From Pseudomonadota bacterium (GTDB lineage: Bacteria > Myxococcota_A > Bradymonadia > Bradymonadales > GCA-2716585), in contig SYOX01000113.1 in assembly GCA_005804885.1 (NCBI GenBank), positions 1 to 35,001 on the forward strand: a DNA stretch of 35,001 nucleotides. The letters are read 5' to 3'. The position numbers were made by a program, and so were the translations under genes. The notes under the pieces are model-generated. The model saw nothing but the letters and a program-made list of their open reading frames with translations, had not been told where the DNA came from and did no database searches. Below are positions 14,179 to 22,041 of the stretch, one piece after another; within the stretch, counting starts at the first letter, position 1; each line of letters starts with the position of its first letter.

Positions 14179-16554
14179 TCAGGGCGCCGAGACGGTCGGG
14201 GCGCCGGTCAGCGAGGTCCGCAGCCACTCCTGGTACCAGACCGAGGCCTGCGGGACGCGGTAGAAGGCGCTGTGGCCCTGACCCGCAAACTGGAAGAGCC
14301 CCCCCGTGACCGGCTCCGACCCCACCTCGACGTTCTGGTGCAGCGGCAAGGCCTGGGGCGCGATGCCCAGCAGGTCGTGGATCGCGGAGGGCTGCTCGAC
14401 CGGCTCGATGATGGGCAGGCCGAAGGCCGCGGCCAGCGCCTCGATCGTCACCGGGATCGTCTTGTCGTCCTCCAATCCCTCGGTCATGAAGAGGTGCGCC
14501 GCGCGAGCGCCGCCCCTCGGCTCCCGAAGGGCGAGGTGCGCGTAGTGGAGCGGGTCGGCGCCGTCAAAGAGGGGCTGGATCAGCAGGCCCAGCAGCGGGT
14601 GGAAGGCCCCCAGCGGCTCGACCGCCAGATCGATCCCCATCGCCAGCGCCACCAGCCGCTCGATGTCCAGGCCGTTGGCCTTGCGCAGCAAGAAGGCCGT
14701 CGCCACCCCGCCGCCGACCGCCGACAGGAAGAAAGACCCCATCCTCACCTCGACCCCCGCCAGCAGCGCGCCCGCCTGCGAGCCCTGCGAGTGACCCACG
14801 AAAGGCAGCGCCCGAGCGTCAAACCCGATGGGCTCGCCCGTGTGGCTGGCCTCGGCCGGTATCCCGAAGCCCTCGGCCTGCACCGCCGAGGCCAGCTGCA
14901 CGAAATCCGGCACCGCGTGGCGGTACATCTCCCGACCCGCTGCCGGGTTCGACAGCGCCAGGTTGACCAGGTAGGTCACGAAGTCCACCTCCCCGCGCAC
15001 CCCGTGCATCGGGTGATCGATGCTGATCATCGCCACCCCCTCCTCGGCCGCCCGCTCCCCCTCCGGCAAGATGAAGTTGCGCGAGTCGCCCCCCGATCCG
15101 TGGCCGTAGATCGCCAGCGGCCAGCCGCCCTCCGGCGCATCGCCGATCGGCACCGTCATCGTCACCCGGAAGGTCATCGGCCGGCTCGACGCCGGCGCGC
15201 CCTCGGCGTCCAGCGCGATCACCCCCTCACCCATGCGACGGTAGGGCGGCTCTCCCGAGAAGAACTCCAGCCCCTCGTAGTTGCCCTCGTAGACCTTGAA
15301 GCCCTCGCGCTCCTGGGCGTGCTCCGGCGCCTCGTGCCAGCCCTCGACCTGCGGCGGCGCGAGGTTCTCCAGCATCCAGTCGCGCAGCCTGAGCATGTCC
15401 AGGGCCGGATCGGAGGTCGTAAACACCGTGGCCGTCAGGACTTCTGCGCGCGCCGCCTCGATCCCCATCAGGTCGATCAGCGGCGCGAGGTTCTCCCGCA
15501 GCGCCGACGCCTCCGCCGGCGGCGCGTCGCTCAAGGCCGCCACCAGCGCTGCGGGCGGCTCAAAGGGCTCCAGGCCGCCTTCCGTCATGAGCCCGCGCCG
15601 CACGACGGCCGCGTAGCGCGTCCCCGGCCGCAGCGGCCTCCCCATCAAGGGCATCAGGACCAGCGTCGAGGGCCGCCAGAAGCGCCCGGCCTGCGCCTGG
15701 TAATGGAAGGATACGGGCATCCGCTCGCCCCGCGTCGGGGAGCCTGGATCGACGTTGACGACGTAGAAGGCCGCCTCGGCCTCCAGCGAGGCGGCCGGAT
15801 CGGTCGACAGCCCGCGCGCGTCCAGGGGGGCGTTGAAGCGAAAGTAGATCCCCGACAGCGGCGAAAAACCCCTGTTGTCGCGGTGGATTGAGTCGATGAG
15901 CAGATCCGTCAGCGGCGCGTCGTCCGGCCTGAAGATGTTCGACACGTCCGGGGCGCCCTCGGGCCTCAGGCGCAGGTCGCTCGGGAAGGGGAAGTCGTAA
16001 AACCCCTCGGGCTCGTCGATCCCGTCCAGATCCAAGAGCGCGCTGGGCACCTCCGGAGGCTCGTCGGCGTCAGGTTCGTCGGCGTCAGGTTCGTCGGCGT
16101 CCGGGGCGTCGATGGCGTCGTCGCTGGCGTCCGGATCTGCGTCGGGCGCGTCTGCGTCGGGCGCGCCGGAGTCGGGTCGATCCGGATCGTCGTCGGCAGC
16201 CGGGGCGGCGTCGCGGCTGTCGCAGGCCGACAGCGCCGCGACGAGCAGCGCTGCGGTCAACATCCACACGATGGACGACGCCGCCGATCCCAACGCCGCC
16301 GATCCTGGCGTCGATTCTGGCGCCGATCCCGACGTCGCCGATCCCAGCGCCGATCCCGACATCAGCGACGATCCAGGCGCCGACAGTCCAGGCGCCGATC
16401 CCGACATCGGCGACGATCCAGGTGAGGCTCCCGGCGTCGATCCCGGCGCTCTCGTCGCGGGCAGGTCGCGCAGGGCGAGCGGGGCCGGCAGGCTTCGCGT
16501 GGCGATCGGCGTCCACAGAAGGGGGCAGAGGCGAGGGCGCTTGTGAGGGATCAC
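14179..16554 (-). CDS. Alpha/beta-hydrolase lipoprotein with repeat-bearing N-terminal extension
   Basis: A 791-residue protein when started at GTG 16554, which has GGAGG five bases upstream and a promoter at 16601-16629. A hydrophobic stretch ends in lipobox L-S-A-C111 (LLVAALSAC), so it should be lipid-anchored; an Asp/Ala-rich linker follows (DAPDADPDASDDAIDAPDAD). The catalytic part has the oxyanion motif YGHGSGGD, nucleophile Ser589 in GHSQGS and a likely His761 in GQGHSAFYR, giving an esterase/lipase-type triad; a beta-sandwich-like region (FYDFPFPSDLRLRPEGAPD) precedes it, as in large bacterial surface lipases. The 70 residues before the lipobox are Gly/Ser/Ala/Pro repeats encoded by tandem DNA, which is odd for a signal peptide; a later start at Met 16263 would give a short normal-looking one but lacks a ribosome site. 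The substrate is unknown. Confidence 0.82.
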   Translation of the reverse strand: MIPHKRPRLCPLLWTPIATRSLPAPLALRDLPATRAPGSTPGASPGSSPMSGSAPGLSAPGSSLMSGSALGSATSGSAPESTPGSAALGSAASSIVWMLTAALLVAALSACDSRDAAPAADDDPDRPDSGAPDADAPDADPDASDDAIDAPDADEPDADEPDADEPPEVPSALLDLDGIDEPEGFYDFPFPSDLRLRPEGAPDVSNIFRPDDAPLTDLLIDSIHRDNRGFSPLSGIYFRFNAPLDARGLSTDPAASLEAEAAFYVVNVDPGSPTRGERMPVSFHYQAQAGRFWRPSTLVLMPLMGRPLRPGTRYAAVVRRGLMTEGGLEPFEPPAALVAALSDAPPAEASALRENLAPLIDLMGIEAARAEVLTATVFTTSDPALDMLRLRDWMLENLAPPQVEGWHEAPEHAQEREGFKVYEGNYEGLEFFSGEPPYRRMGEGVIALDAEGAPASSRPMTFRVTMTVPIGDAPEGGWPLAIYGHGSGGDSRNFILPEGERAAEEGVAMISIDHPMHGVRGEVDFVTYLVNLALSNPAAGREMYRHAVPDFVQLASAVQAEGFGIPAEASHTGEPIGFDARALPFVGHSQGSQAGALLAGVEVRMGSFFLSAVGGGVATAFLLRKANGLDIERLVALAMGIDLAVEPLGAFHPLLGLLIQPLFDGADPLHYAHLALREPRGGARAAHLFMTEGLEDDKTIPVTIEALAAAFGLPIIEPVEQPSAIHDLLGIAPQALPLHQNVEVGSEPVTGGLFQFAGQGHSAFYRVPQASVWYQEWLRTSLTGAPTVSAP
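16290..16440 (-). repeat. In-frame tandem repeats within the hydrolase N-terminus
   Basis: Irregular iterations built on GGCGCCGATCCCGACATC and GCGACGATCCAGG. The longest near-identical pair are two copies of about 31 bases close to 16350 and 16395. On the coding strand they give Gly/Ser/Ala/Pro-rich repeats (MSGSAPGLSAPGSS, MSGSALGSATSGSAP), and copy differences keep the frame. Confidence 0.7.
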
Positions 16555-16600
16555 GGAGGCCTCCGGGGGAGATCCTTGTGGTGCAGGGCGGGCTTTCGGG

Positions 16601-16629
16601 AGTATAGGAGGCAGCCTGGCGCTCGACAA
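16601..16629 (-). promoter_or_regulatory. Predicted sigma-70-type promoter of the hydrolase lipoprotein
   Basis: Read on the minus strand: TTGTCG (16629-16624), a 17-base spacer, then TATACT (16606-16601), four and five of six consensus positions. It would start transcription about 40 bases before the GTG at 16554. This is one reason to prefer that start over Met 16263. Confidence 0.5.
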
Positions 16630-16765
16630 GACGGCGGCGGCGCGCCCGATCAGCGCGCCACCGCCCGCGACGGCGTCGGATCCCAGCCTGGGCCGAGCGA
16701 GGGCGAGGCCGATGGCGACGGAGGCCCTGCCCCGGATGGGGTCAGGGTCGAGGAGGGAGCGAGAC

Positions 16766-18313
16766 ATGCCTGAGATCATCCTGGCGACCTTCAACGCGAA
16801 GTACATCCACGCGGCCTTCGGGCTCAGATACCTGATGGCGAACCTCGGGCCGCTGCGCGAGCGCGCCATGCTGGTCGAGTGCGTCACCACGGACAGCGCG
16901 GTGGACGTGGCCGAGCGGCTGCTGGCGCTTGGGCCTCGCGTGGTGGGGCTCGGCGTCTACATCTGGAACGCGCGCCAGAGCGCCGAGCTGGTCGCGCTCC
17001 TCAAGCGGCTGGCCCCCGAGGTGGTCGTGGTCGTCGGCGGCCCCGAGGTCAGCTACGAGATCGATGAGCAGCCCATCTGTCAGGCCGCAGATTACGTCAT
17101 CGCAGGCGAGGCCGATCTGGCCTTCCGCGAGCTGTGCGAGGCGCTGCTTGGGGATCAGCGGCCGTCGACTCGGATCATCTACGCGCCGCTCCCGCCCCTT
17201 GAGGCGCTTGAGCTGCCCTATGACCTTTATACGGGCGAGGATCTGGCCCACCGCGTTGTCTACGTCGAGGCCTCGCGCGGGTGCCCCTTCCGGTGCGAGT
17301 TCTGCCTCTCCTCGCTGGACATCCCCGTGCGCAAGCTCCCTCTGGAGCCCTTCCTGGCCGCTATGGGGCGGCTCCTTGCGCGGGGCCTGCGCCACTTCAA
17401 GTTCGTCGATCGGACCTTCAACCTCGACCTGAAGGTCAGCGCCGCGATCTTGAACTTCTTCCTCGACCGTTACGAGCCAGGGCTCTTCCTGCACTTCGAG
17501 ATGATCCCCGATCGGCTGCCGACCGCGCTGCGCGAGATCATCGCCCGCTTCCCGCCCGGCGCCCTCCAGTTCGAGGTCGGCATCCAGACCTTCGACGAGG
17601 CCACCTCCGCCCGCATCAGCCGGCGCCAGGACCTCGACAAGCTCTCGGCGAACCTCGACTTCTTGCGCGCCCACACCGGCGTCCACGTCCACGCCGACCT
17701 GATCGCGGGGCTGCCCGGCGAGCCGCTGGAGGTCTTCGCCCAGGGCTTCGACAGGCTGGTGGCCCTGGGGCCGCACGAGATCCAGGTCGGCATCCTCAAG
17801 CGCCTGCGCGGCACCCCGATCGTCCGCCACACCGCCCCCTTCGGCATGATCTACGACCCCGAGCCCCCCTACGCCCTGCTGTCCAACGACCTGATGGGCT
17901 TCTCCACGATGCAGCGCCTGCGCCGCTTCTCGATGGTCTGGGATCGGGTCGTCAACAGCGGCAACTTCAAGCGCACCGCGCCCCTGATCTGGCGCGGCCT
18001 GGACCCCTCGACCCCCTCGCGCTCCCCCTTCGACGCCTTCCTGGCCTGGTCCGACTGGCTCGCCTTGCAAGCCGGCCGAGCCCACGGGATCGCGCTCCTG
18101 CGCCTGGCCGGCCTCCTCTTCGAATACCTCACCGCCCAGCGCGACCTCGACCCCGCCGCCCTGGCCCCCCTTCTCCTGGCCGACTACCAGCAGGGCGGCC
18201 GCAGCGACATCCCCGCCTTCCTGCGCGACCACCTCCCCGAACCCGACCCTCGCCCCGCCCAGCGCCCGGATCGCGCCGCCTCCCTCCCCCCGCGCCAGCA
18301 GCGCCACCGCTGA
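16766..18313 (+). CDS. B12-binding-domain radical SAM enzyme with DUF4080-type C-terminus
   Basis: A 515-residue protein. Residues 1-135 are a cobalamin-binding-type Rossmann domain (ILATFNAKYIHAAFGLRYL, then VVGLGVYIWNARQSAELVAL and VVVVVGGPEVSYE). The radical SAM core follows with the cluster motif CxxxCxxC at Cys173, Cys177 and Cys180 (SRGCPFRCEFCLSS), which binds a 4Fe-4S cluster and S-adenosylmethionine; QFEVGIQTFDEATSARISRR and LIAGLPGE are typical later core segments. The C-terminal 150 residues match the DUF4080 type that accompanies this subgroup. Members are widespread; the reaction is not established, with methylation or RNA/peptide modification possible. The start at 16766 has a GGAGG/GGGAG site in the preceding 15 bases. 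It is transcribed alone, divergent from the hydrolase, and followed by a repeat element. Confidence 0.9.
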   Translation: MPEIILATFNAKYIHAAFGLRYLMANLGPLRERAMLVECVTTDSAVDVAERLLALGPRVVGLGVYIWNARQSAELVALLKRLAPEVVVVVGGPEVSYEIDEQPICQAADYVIAGEADLAFRELCEALLGDQRPSTRIIYAPLPPLEALELPYDLYTGEDLAHRVVYVEASRGCPFRCEFCLSSLDIPVRKLPLEPFLAAMGRLLARGLRHFKFVDRTFNLDLKVSAAILNFFLDRYEPGLFLHFEMIPDRLPTALREIIARFPPGALQFEVGIQTFDEATSARISRRQDLDKLSANLDFLRAHTGVHVHADLIAGLPGEPLEVFAQGFDRLVALGPHEIQVGILKRLRGTPIVRHTAPFGMIYDPEPPYALLSNDLMGFSTMQRLRRFSMVWDRVVNSGNFKRTAPLIWRGLDPSTPSRSPFDAFLAWSDWLALQAGRAHGIALLRLAGLLFEYLTAQRDLDPAALAPLLLADYQQGGRSDIPAFLRDHLPEPDPRPAQRPDRAASLPPRQQRHR

Positions 18314-18734
18314 TCCCCACCCGCCCCGCGCTCGACGAACGCACGACGCACGCCGATCGCCCCACGCTCGACGCTCGCCCCACGCTCGACGAACGCCCCA
18401 CGCTCCTCGCACCGCCCCCCACAAGGGGGGACGGGCTCGTCGGGTGGGGCTAGTATTTCAGGGTGGGCTGCGCCCTGTCGGTCGCAGGCCAGCGCACGGC
18501 CCAGGTCGACACCCTGGAAAGTGAAAATCCAAATCTGCAGGCTCATTTAGACGCGATGGTCCGCCTCTGCGATCCGCTCCCGGCCGCGCGCAGGCCTGCG
18601 CCCGACAGGGCGCAGCCCCCCCGCGCATCCAAGCCCCACCCGACGAGCCCGTCCCCCCTTGTGGGGGGCGGTGCGAGGAGCGTGGGGCGATCGGCGTGGG
18701 GGGGGCGAGGAGCGTGGGCGTCCGGGGCCGGCGG
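18314..18734. other. Intergenic region with repeat element
   Basis: These 421 bases separate the convergent radical SAM and DHS-like genes. They hold iterations of the CGCCCCACGCTCGACGA-type word (18320-18400), then the REPIN-like element (18394-18689), then G-rich sequence up to the DHS-like stop codon. No gene is supported. Confidence 0.7.
18394..18689. repeat. REPIN-like inverted-repeat element, copy 2
   Basis: Here the outer arms are a perfect 58-bp inverted repeat (18394-18451 against 18632-18689). Each arm has a central mini-hairpin, CCCCCC-acaa-GGGGGG on the left and its complement on the right. The inner spacer begins TATTTCAGGGTGGGCTGCGC and carries the same second pairing (GGGCTGCGCCCTGTCGG with CCGACAGGGCGCAGCCC) as copy 1. 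The spacer is about 180 bases and only partly conserved. Confidence 0.85.
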
Positions 18735-19877
18735 TCAGCCCTCGCGGGGGGGGCGGGGGGTGAGGCCGGGGAGATCGATGGTGGGGTGGGCGGCCTGGAG
18801 ATTCTTGCGCTCGAGGCGCTGCGCGACGCCCTTGACGAGCATGGGCCAGACGAGGGTGGCGTCGGAGTAGATCTCGGCGAAGCGGCCGCCCTCGGCCTCG
18901 GGGACGAACTTGCCCCAGCTGACGCCCTCGGAGTAGGTGCAGCCGGAGAGGCCGCCCCAGTGGACGGGCTCGGGGCAGATCCGGACGCCGTAGCGGAAGC
19001 GGTTGAGCTCCATGTCGAGGTCGAGGCTGACGTTGAGGATGTCCAGGAAGGGGCAGGCCTGCTGGGCCCAGTTGCGCGGCACGCCGCCGCCGATGGTGAA
19101 GATGCCCACGCGCGGGCTCTTGCGGATGAGGCTGGCGTAGTGGGTCAGGTCGCGGAAGGGGTCAAAGCGCGAGCGCATCGCGGCCATGGCCTCGTCGAAG
19201 CCGAGGCCGGAGTGGACGAGCCCCCGGATGAAGAAGGCGGCCAGATCCAGGCCCATCTCCGAGTCGGTGAAGGCCGGGACGTAGATCGGCACGCCCATCT
19301 TGTAGGCGGCCGAGATGGCGCCCCGGCCCCGCGGGGCCAGCCAGCGCCCGACGGCCTCGAGCAGCTCCCGGCTGCACAGCGTGCCGTCCCCGGCGGTCAG
19401 GTCGGGGAAGACCTCCTCGGAGAGGGCGCGCGAGAGGGCGTTGAGGTTGGCCTCCAGCTCGTAGGTGTCGTAGACGCGGTTGTAGCCGCGCTCAAAGAGG
19501 GTCTGGTCGTTGAGGTCGCTGCGGCCCTTGAAGTGGGTCATGCCGGCCAGCTCGACGAGCCCGTGGGTCATCAGGGCGCCGGTGGAGACGACGGCCTGAA
19601 CCCAGCCGCGCTCGATCATCTCGGTGATGACGAGGTTCATCTTGGCGACCGTCATGGCGCCAGAGAGGGTCAGGACGACGGTGCAGTCCGGGTCGGTGAC
19701 CATGGCTTCGAGGACCTCGGCGGCCTCGCCGAGGCGGCGGCCGTTGAAGGCCGTCAGGCTCATGGCCTCCAGCATGGCGTCGAAGCTGTCAATGGCGCCG
19801 ATGTCGAGGGACTCCAGCGGCACCAGCCGGTCCTCCTCGCTGGAGTTCTTGGTCCTTTTCTTCCAGGCCTCTTCCAT
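18735..19877 (-). CDS. Deoxyhypusine synthase homologue, probable homospermidine-type synthase
   Basis: A 380-residue protein of the deoxyhypusine synthase family. It keeps VVLTLSGAMTVAKMNLVITE near the N-terminus, VVSTGALMTHGL, GVPIYVPAFTDSEMGLDLAA, GIFTIGGGVPRNW and, near the C-terminus, GVSWGKF, whose Lys323 aligns with the catalytic lysine (human Lys329) that carries the aminobutyl group. The second lysine of the eukaryotic GGGVVK motif is Arg here (GGGVPRN). Bacteria lack eIF5A, and a cyanobacterial homologue is required to make homospermidine from putrescine, so a polyamine-forming role is most likely. The start at 19877 has GAGGAG six bases upstream; the frame to 19973 is an unlikely extension. 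It is divergent from speA across 191 bases, which supports a polyamine pathway. The exact product is not shown by sequence. Confidence 0.88.
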   Translation of the reverse strand: MEEAWKKRTKNSSEEDRLVPLESLDIGAIDSFDAMLEAMSLTAFNGRRLGEAAEVLEAMVTDPDCTVVLTLSGAMTVAKMNLVITEMIERGWVQAVVSTGALMTHGLVELAGMTHFKGRSDLNDQTLFERGYNRVYDTYELEANLNALSRALSEEVFPDLTAGDGTLCSRELLEAVGRWLAPRGRGAISAAYKMGVPIYVPAFTDSEMGLDLAAFFIRGLVHSGLGFDEAMAAMRSRFDPFRDLTHYASLIRKSPRVGIFTIGGGVPRNWAQQACPFLDILNVSLDLDMELNRFRYGVRICPEPVHWGGLSGCTYSEGVSWGKFVPEAEGGRFAEIYSDATLVWPMLVKGVAQRLERKNLQAAHPTIDLPGLTPRPPREG

Positions 19878-20017
19878 GAAATGCTCCTCGATGGGGTGTC
19901 GCGATCGGGGCCGCGCGGCGCCTCTTGGGTCCGGCGCGCGGCGGGTGGTCTGCCGGCGGCCATATTGCAACACAACACCGCGCAGAACAAAGGGTGGTCG
20001 ACAGACAAGCGCTCGGG

Positions 20018-20023
20018 TATAAC
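20018..20023 (+). promoter_or_regulatory. Possible -10 box upstream of speA
   Basis: TATAAC, five of six consensus bases, lies 46 bases before the speA start in an otherwise GC-rich gap. The best -35 (TCGACA, 19998-20003) is only 14 bases away, and TGGTCG at the ideal distance is poor, so this is a weak call. Confidence 0.3.
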
Positions 20024-20068
20024 CCCGTCTCCGTCGTTGGGTGACGGGTCAGCTTCGCGGAGTGTGCC

Positions 20069-21973
20069 ATGGCTGCCTGGTCGATCGAGAAGAGTCTGGA
20101 ACTTTACGGCATCCCCGAGTGGGGCGCTGGCTTGTTTGGCATCAACCAGGAGGGCAACCTGGTCATCAAGCCCACGGGGACTGAACAGGCGATCGATCTG
20201 AAATCGCTCATCAACGAGATCATCGAACGCGGGATCGACCCTCCGCTGCTGTTGCGCTTCCCAGACGTGCTGGAGCGCCGGATGGCGAAGCTGGCCGGGG
20301 TCTTCGAGGAGGTCTTCACGGAGTACGATTACAAGGGCCGCTACCGTGGGGTCTTCCCGATCAAGGTCAACCAGGAGCGCCACATGCTGGAGACCTACCT
20401 GGGCTTCGCCGTCAAGCACCACATGGGCCTGGAGGTGGGGTCCAAGCCGGAGCTGCTCGTGGCGCTGGCGCTGCTGGACGACTCCGAGGCGCTCCTGATC
20501 TGCAATGGCTACAAGGACGCCGGCTACATCGAGGCGGCGCTGCTCTCGCACCTGCTCGGCCGCCAGACGGTCCTCGTGATCGAGAAGAAGTCCGAGGTCG
20601 AGACGATCATCGAGGTCTCGCGGCGGCTCAAGATCCGGCCCCGGCTGGGCATCCGCGCCAAGCTCTCGCGGCGCTCGTCGGGGCGCTGGAGCCACTCCTC
20701 GGGGGATCTGTCCAAGTTCGGCCTCTCGCCGCACGACATCCTGTGGGTGGTCGACAGGCTCAAGGAGGAGGATCTGCTGGACTGCCTCAACCTGCTGCAC
20801 TTCCACATCGGCTCGCAGATCAACGCGATCCGGGTCTTCAAGGAGGCGCTGCGCGAGGCCACCCGGATGTACGTCGAGCTGTTCAGGCTCGGGGCGCCGA
20901 TGGGGCTCTTTGACGTCGGCGGAGGGCTCGGGGTCGATTACGACGGCAGCCGGACCAGCCGGACCTCGTCGATCAACTACAACGAGCGCGAGTACGCCTC
21001 GGACGTCGTCTCCGCCATCAAGTCGGCCTGCGAGAAGGCCGACATCGACCACCCCGACATCGTCACCGAGTCGGGCCGGGCGCTGGCGACCCACCACACG
21101 GTGCTGGTCTTCGACGTCCTGGGGGCCGAGGGGCCGCCGCTGGACGCCCAGGACCCCGAGATCAAGGACGACGACCATGAGCTGCTCGTCGAGATGCGCG
21201 ACCTGCTGGCGCTGCTGCGCACAGGCAAGGGGCACCTGCAGGAGGCCTGGAACGACGCCCTCCAGTGGAGGGAGCAGGGCCTGCAGTCCTTCAACCTGGG
21301 GCTGATCGACCTGAAGCAGCGGGCGGCGCTGGAGGTGCTCTTCTGGAAGGCGATGGCGATCATCCACGAGACGGTCCGCGATCAGCCCTACATCCCCCAG
21401 GACATGAAGGCCCTCGAAAGGCTCCTGGCCCGCAACTCCTACTGCAACCTGAGCCTCTTTCAGTCCCTGCCCGACTCCTGGAGCATCGGCCAGCGCTTCC
21501 CCATCGTCCCGATCCAGCGCCTCGACGAGCAGCCGATGGACCGCACCATCCTCGTGGACCTGACCTGCGACAGCGACGGGCGGATCGACCACTTCATCAA
21601 CCGTTACGAGGAGAAGGACGCGCTGGAGATCCACGCCCTGACCCCCGGCGAGCGCTACTTCCTGGCCGTCCCCTTCGTCGGCGCCTACCAGGAGGTCCTC
21701 GGCGCGCTGCACAACCTCTTCGGCGACACCAACGCGGTCCACATCACCATCTCGCCCGAGGGCCCCAAGATCGACCGCATCCTCGAAGGCGACTCCGTCG
21801 TCGAGGTGCTGAATTACGTCCTTTATAGCCGCAAGATGCTCGTCGTCCGGCTGCGCGAGGCCTGCGAGGCCAACATCCGCGCCCAGCGCATCACCCCGGC
21901 GCTGGCCAAGCGCCTGATGCGCACCTTCTCCGACACCCTCGACGGCTACACCTACCTCCAGCACCACCTCTGA
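20069..21973 (+). CDS. speA: Biosynthetic arginine decarboxylase
   Basis: A 634-residue enzyme that decarboxylates arginine to agmatine, the first step of the arginine route to putrescine and higher polyamines. It is the fold-III (alanine racemase-like) PLP decarboxylase, close to the usual length of about 630-660. The PLP lysine is Lys99 in RGVFPIKVNQERHMLE; GLEVGSKPELLVAL, HFHIGSQINAI and DVGGGLGVDYDGS follow in order; the C-terminal region has LVDLTCDSDGRID, which holds the conserved Cys-Asp of the second half of the active site. The N-terminal WSIEKSLELYGIPEWG also fits the family. It is divergent from the DHS-like gene, which would act later in the same pathway; agmatinase or agmatine deiminase is not in the window. 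It converges on the GMC gene, with only a weak hairpin between. Confidence 0.95.
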   Translation: MAAWSIEKSLELYGIPEWGAGLFGINQEGNLVIKPTGTEQAIDLKSLINEIIERGIDPPLLLRFPDVLERRMAKLAGVFEEVFTEYDYKGRYRGVFPIKVNQERHMLETYLGFAVKHHMGLEVGSKPELLVALALLDDSEALLICNGYKDAGYIEAALLSHLLGRQTVLVIEKKSEVETIIEVSRRLKIRPRLGIRAKLSRRSSGRWSHSSGDLSKFGLSPHDILWVVDRLKEEDLLDCLNLLHFHIGSQINAIRVFKEALREATRMYVELFRLGAPMGLFDVGGGLGVDYDGSRTSRTSSINYNEREYASDVVSAIKSACEKADIDHPDIVTESGRALATHHTVLVFDVLGAEGPPLDAQDPEIKDDDHELLVEMRDLLALLRTGKGHLQEAWNDALQWREQGLQSFNLGLIDLKQRAALEVLFWKAMAIIHETVRDQPYIPQDMKALERLLARNSYCNLSLFQSLPDSWSIGQRFPIVPIQRLDEQPMDRTILVDLTCDSDGRIDHFINRYEEKDALEIHALTPGERYFLAVPFVGAYQEVLGALHNLFGDTNAVHITISPEGPKIDRILEGDSVVEVLNYVLYSRKMLVVRLREACEANIRAQRITPALAKRLMRTFSDTLDGYTYLQHHL

Positions 21974-21990
21974 TCGAGGGGTCCAGAGCG

Positions 21991-22013
21991 CCGACGGGTT
22001 TGACGCCCGTCGG
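21991..22013 (+). terminator. Possible hairpin between convergent speA and GMC genes
   Basis: CCGACGGG (21991-21998) pairs with CCCGTCGG (22006-22013) around a 7-base loop. No T-run follows on either strand, so an intrinsic terminator is doubtful; it may just mark the end of both transcripts. Confidence 0.3.
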
Positions 22014-22041
22014 TCGCCTTGACCCCCGTCGGTCCCAGACC

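Noticed and set aside
13000..15891. A 963-codon plus-strand open frame
   Set aside because: It spans two well-supported minus-strand genes and their spacer, is Arg/His/Pro-rich and has no ribosome site or domain.
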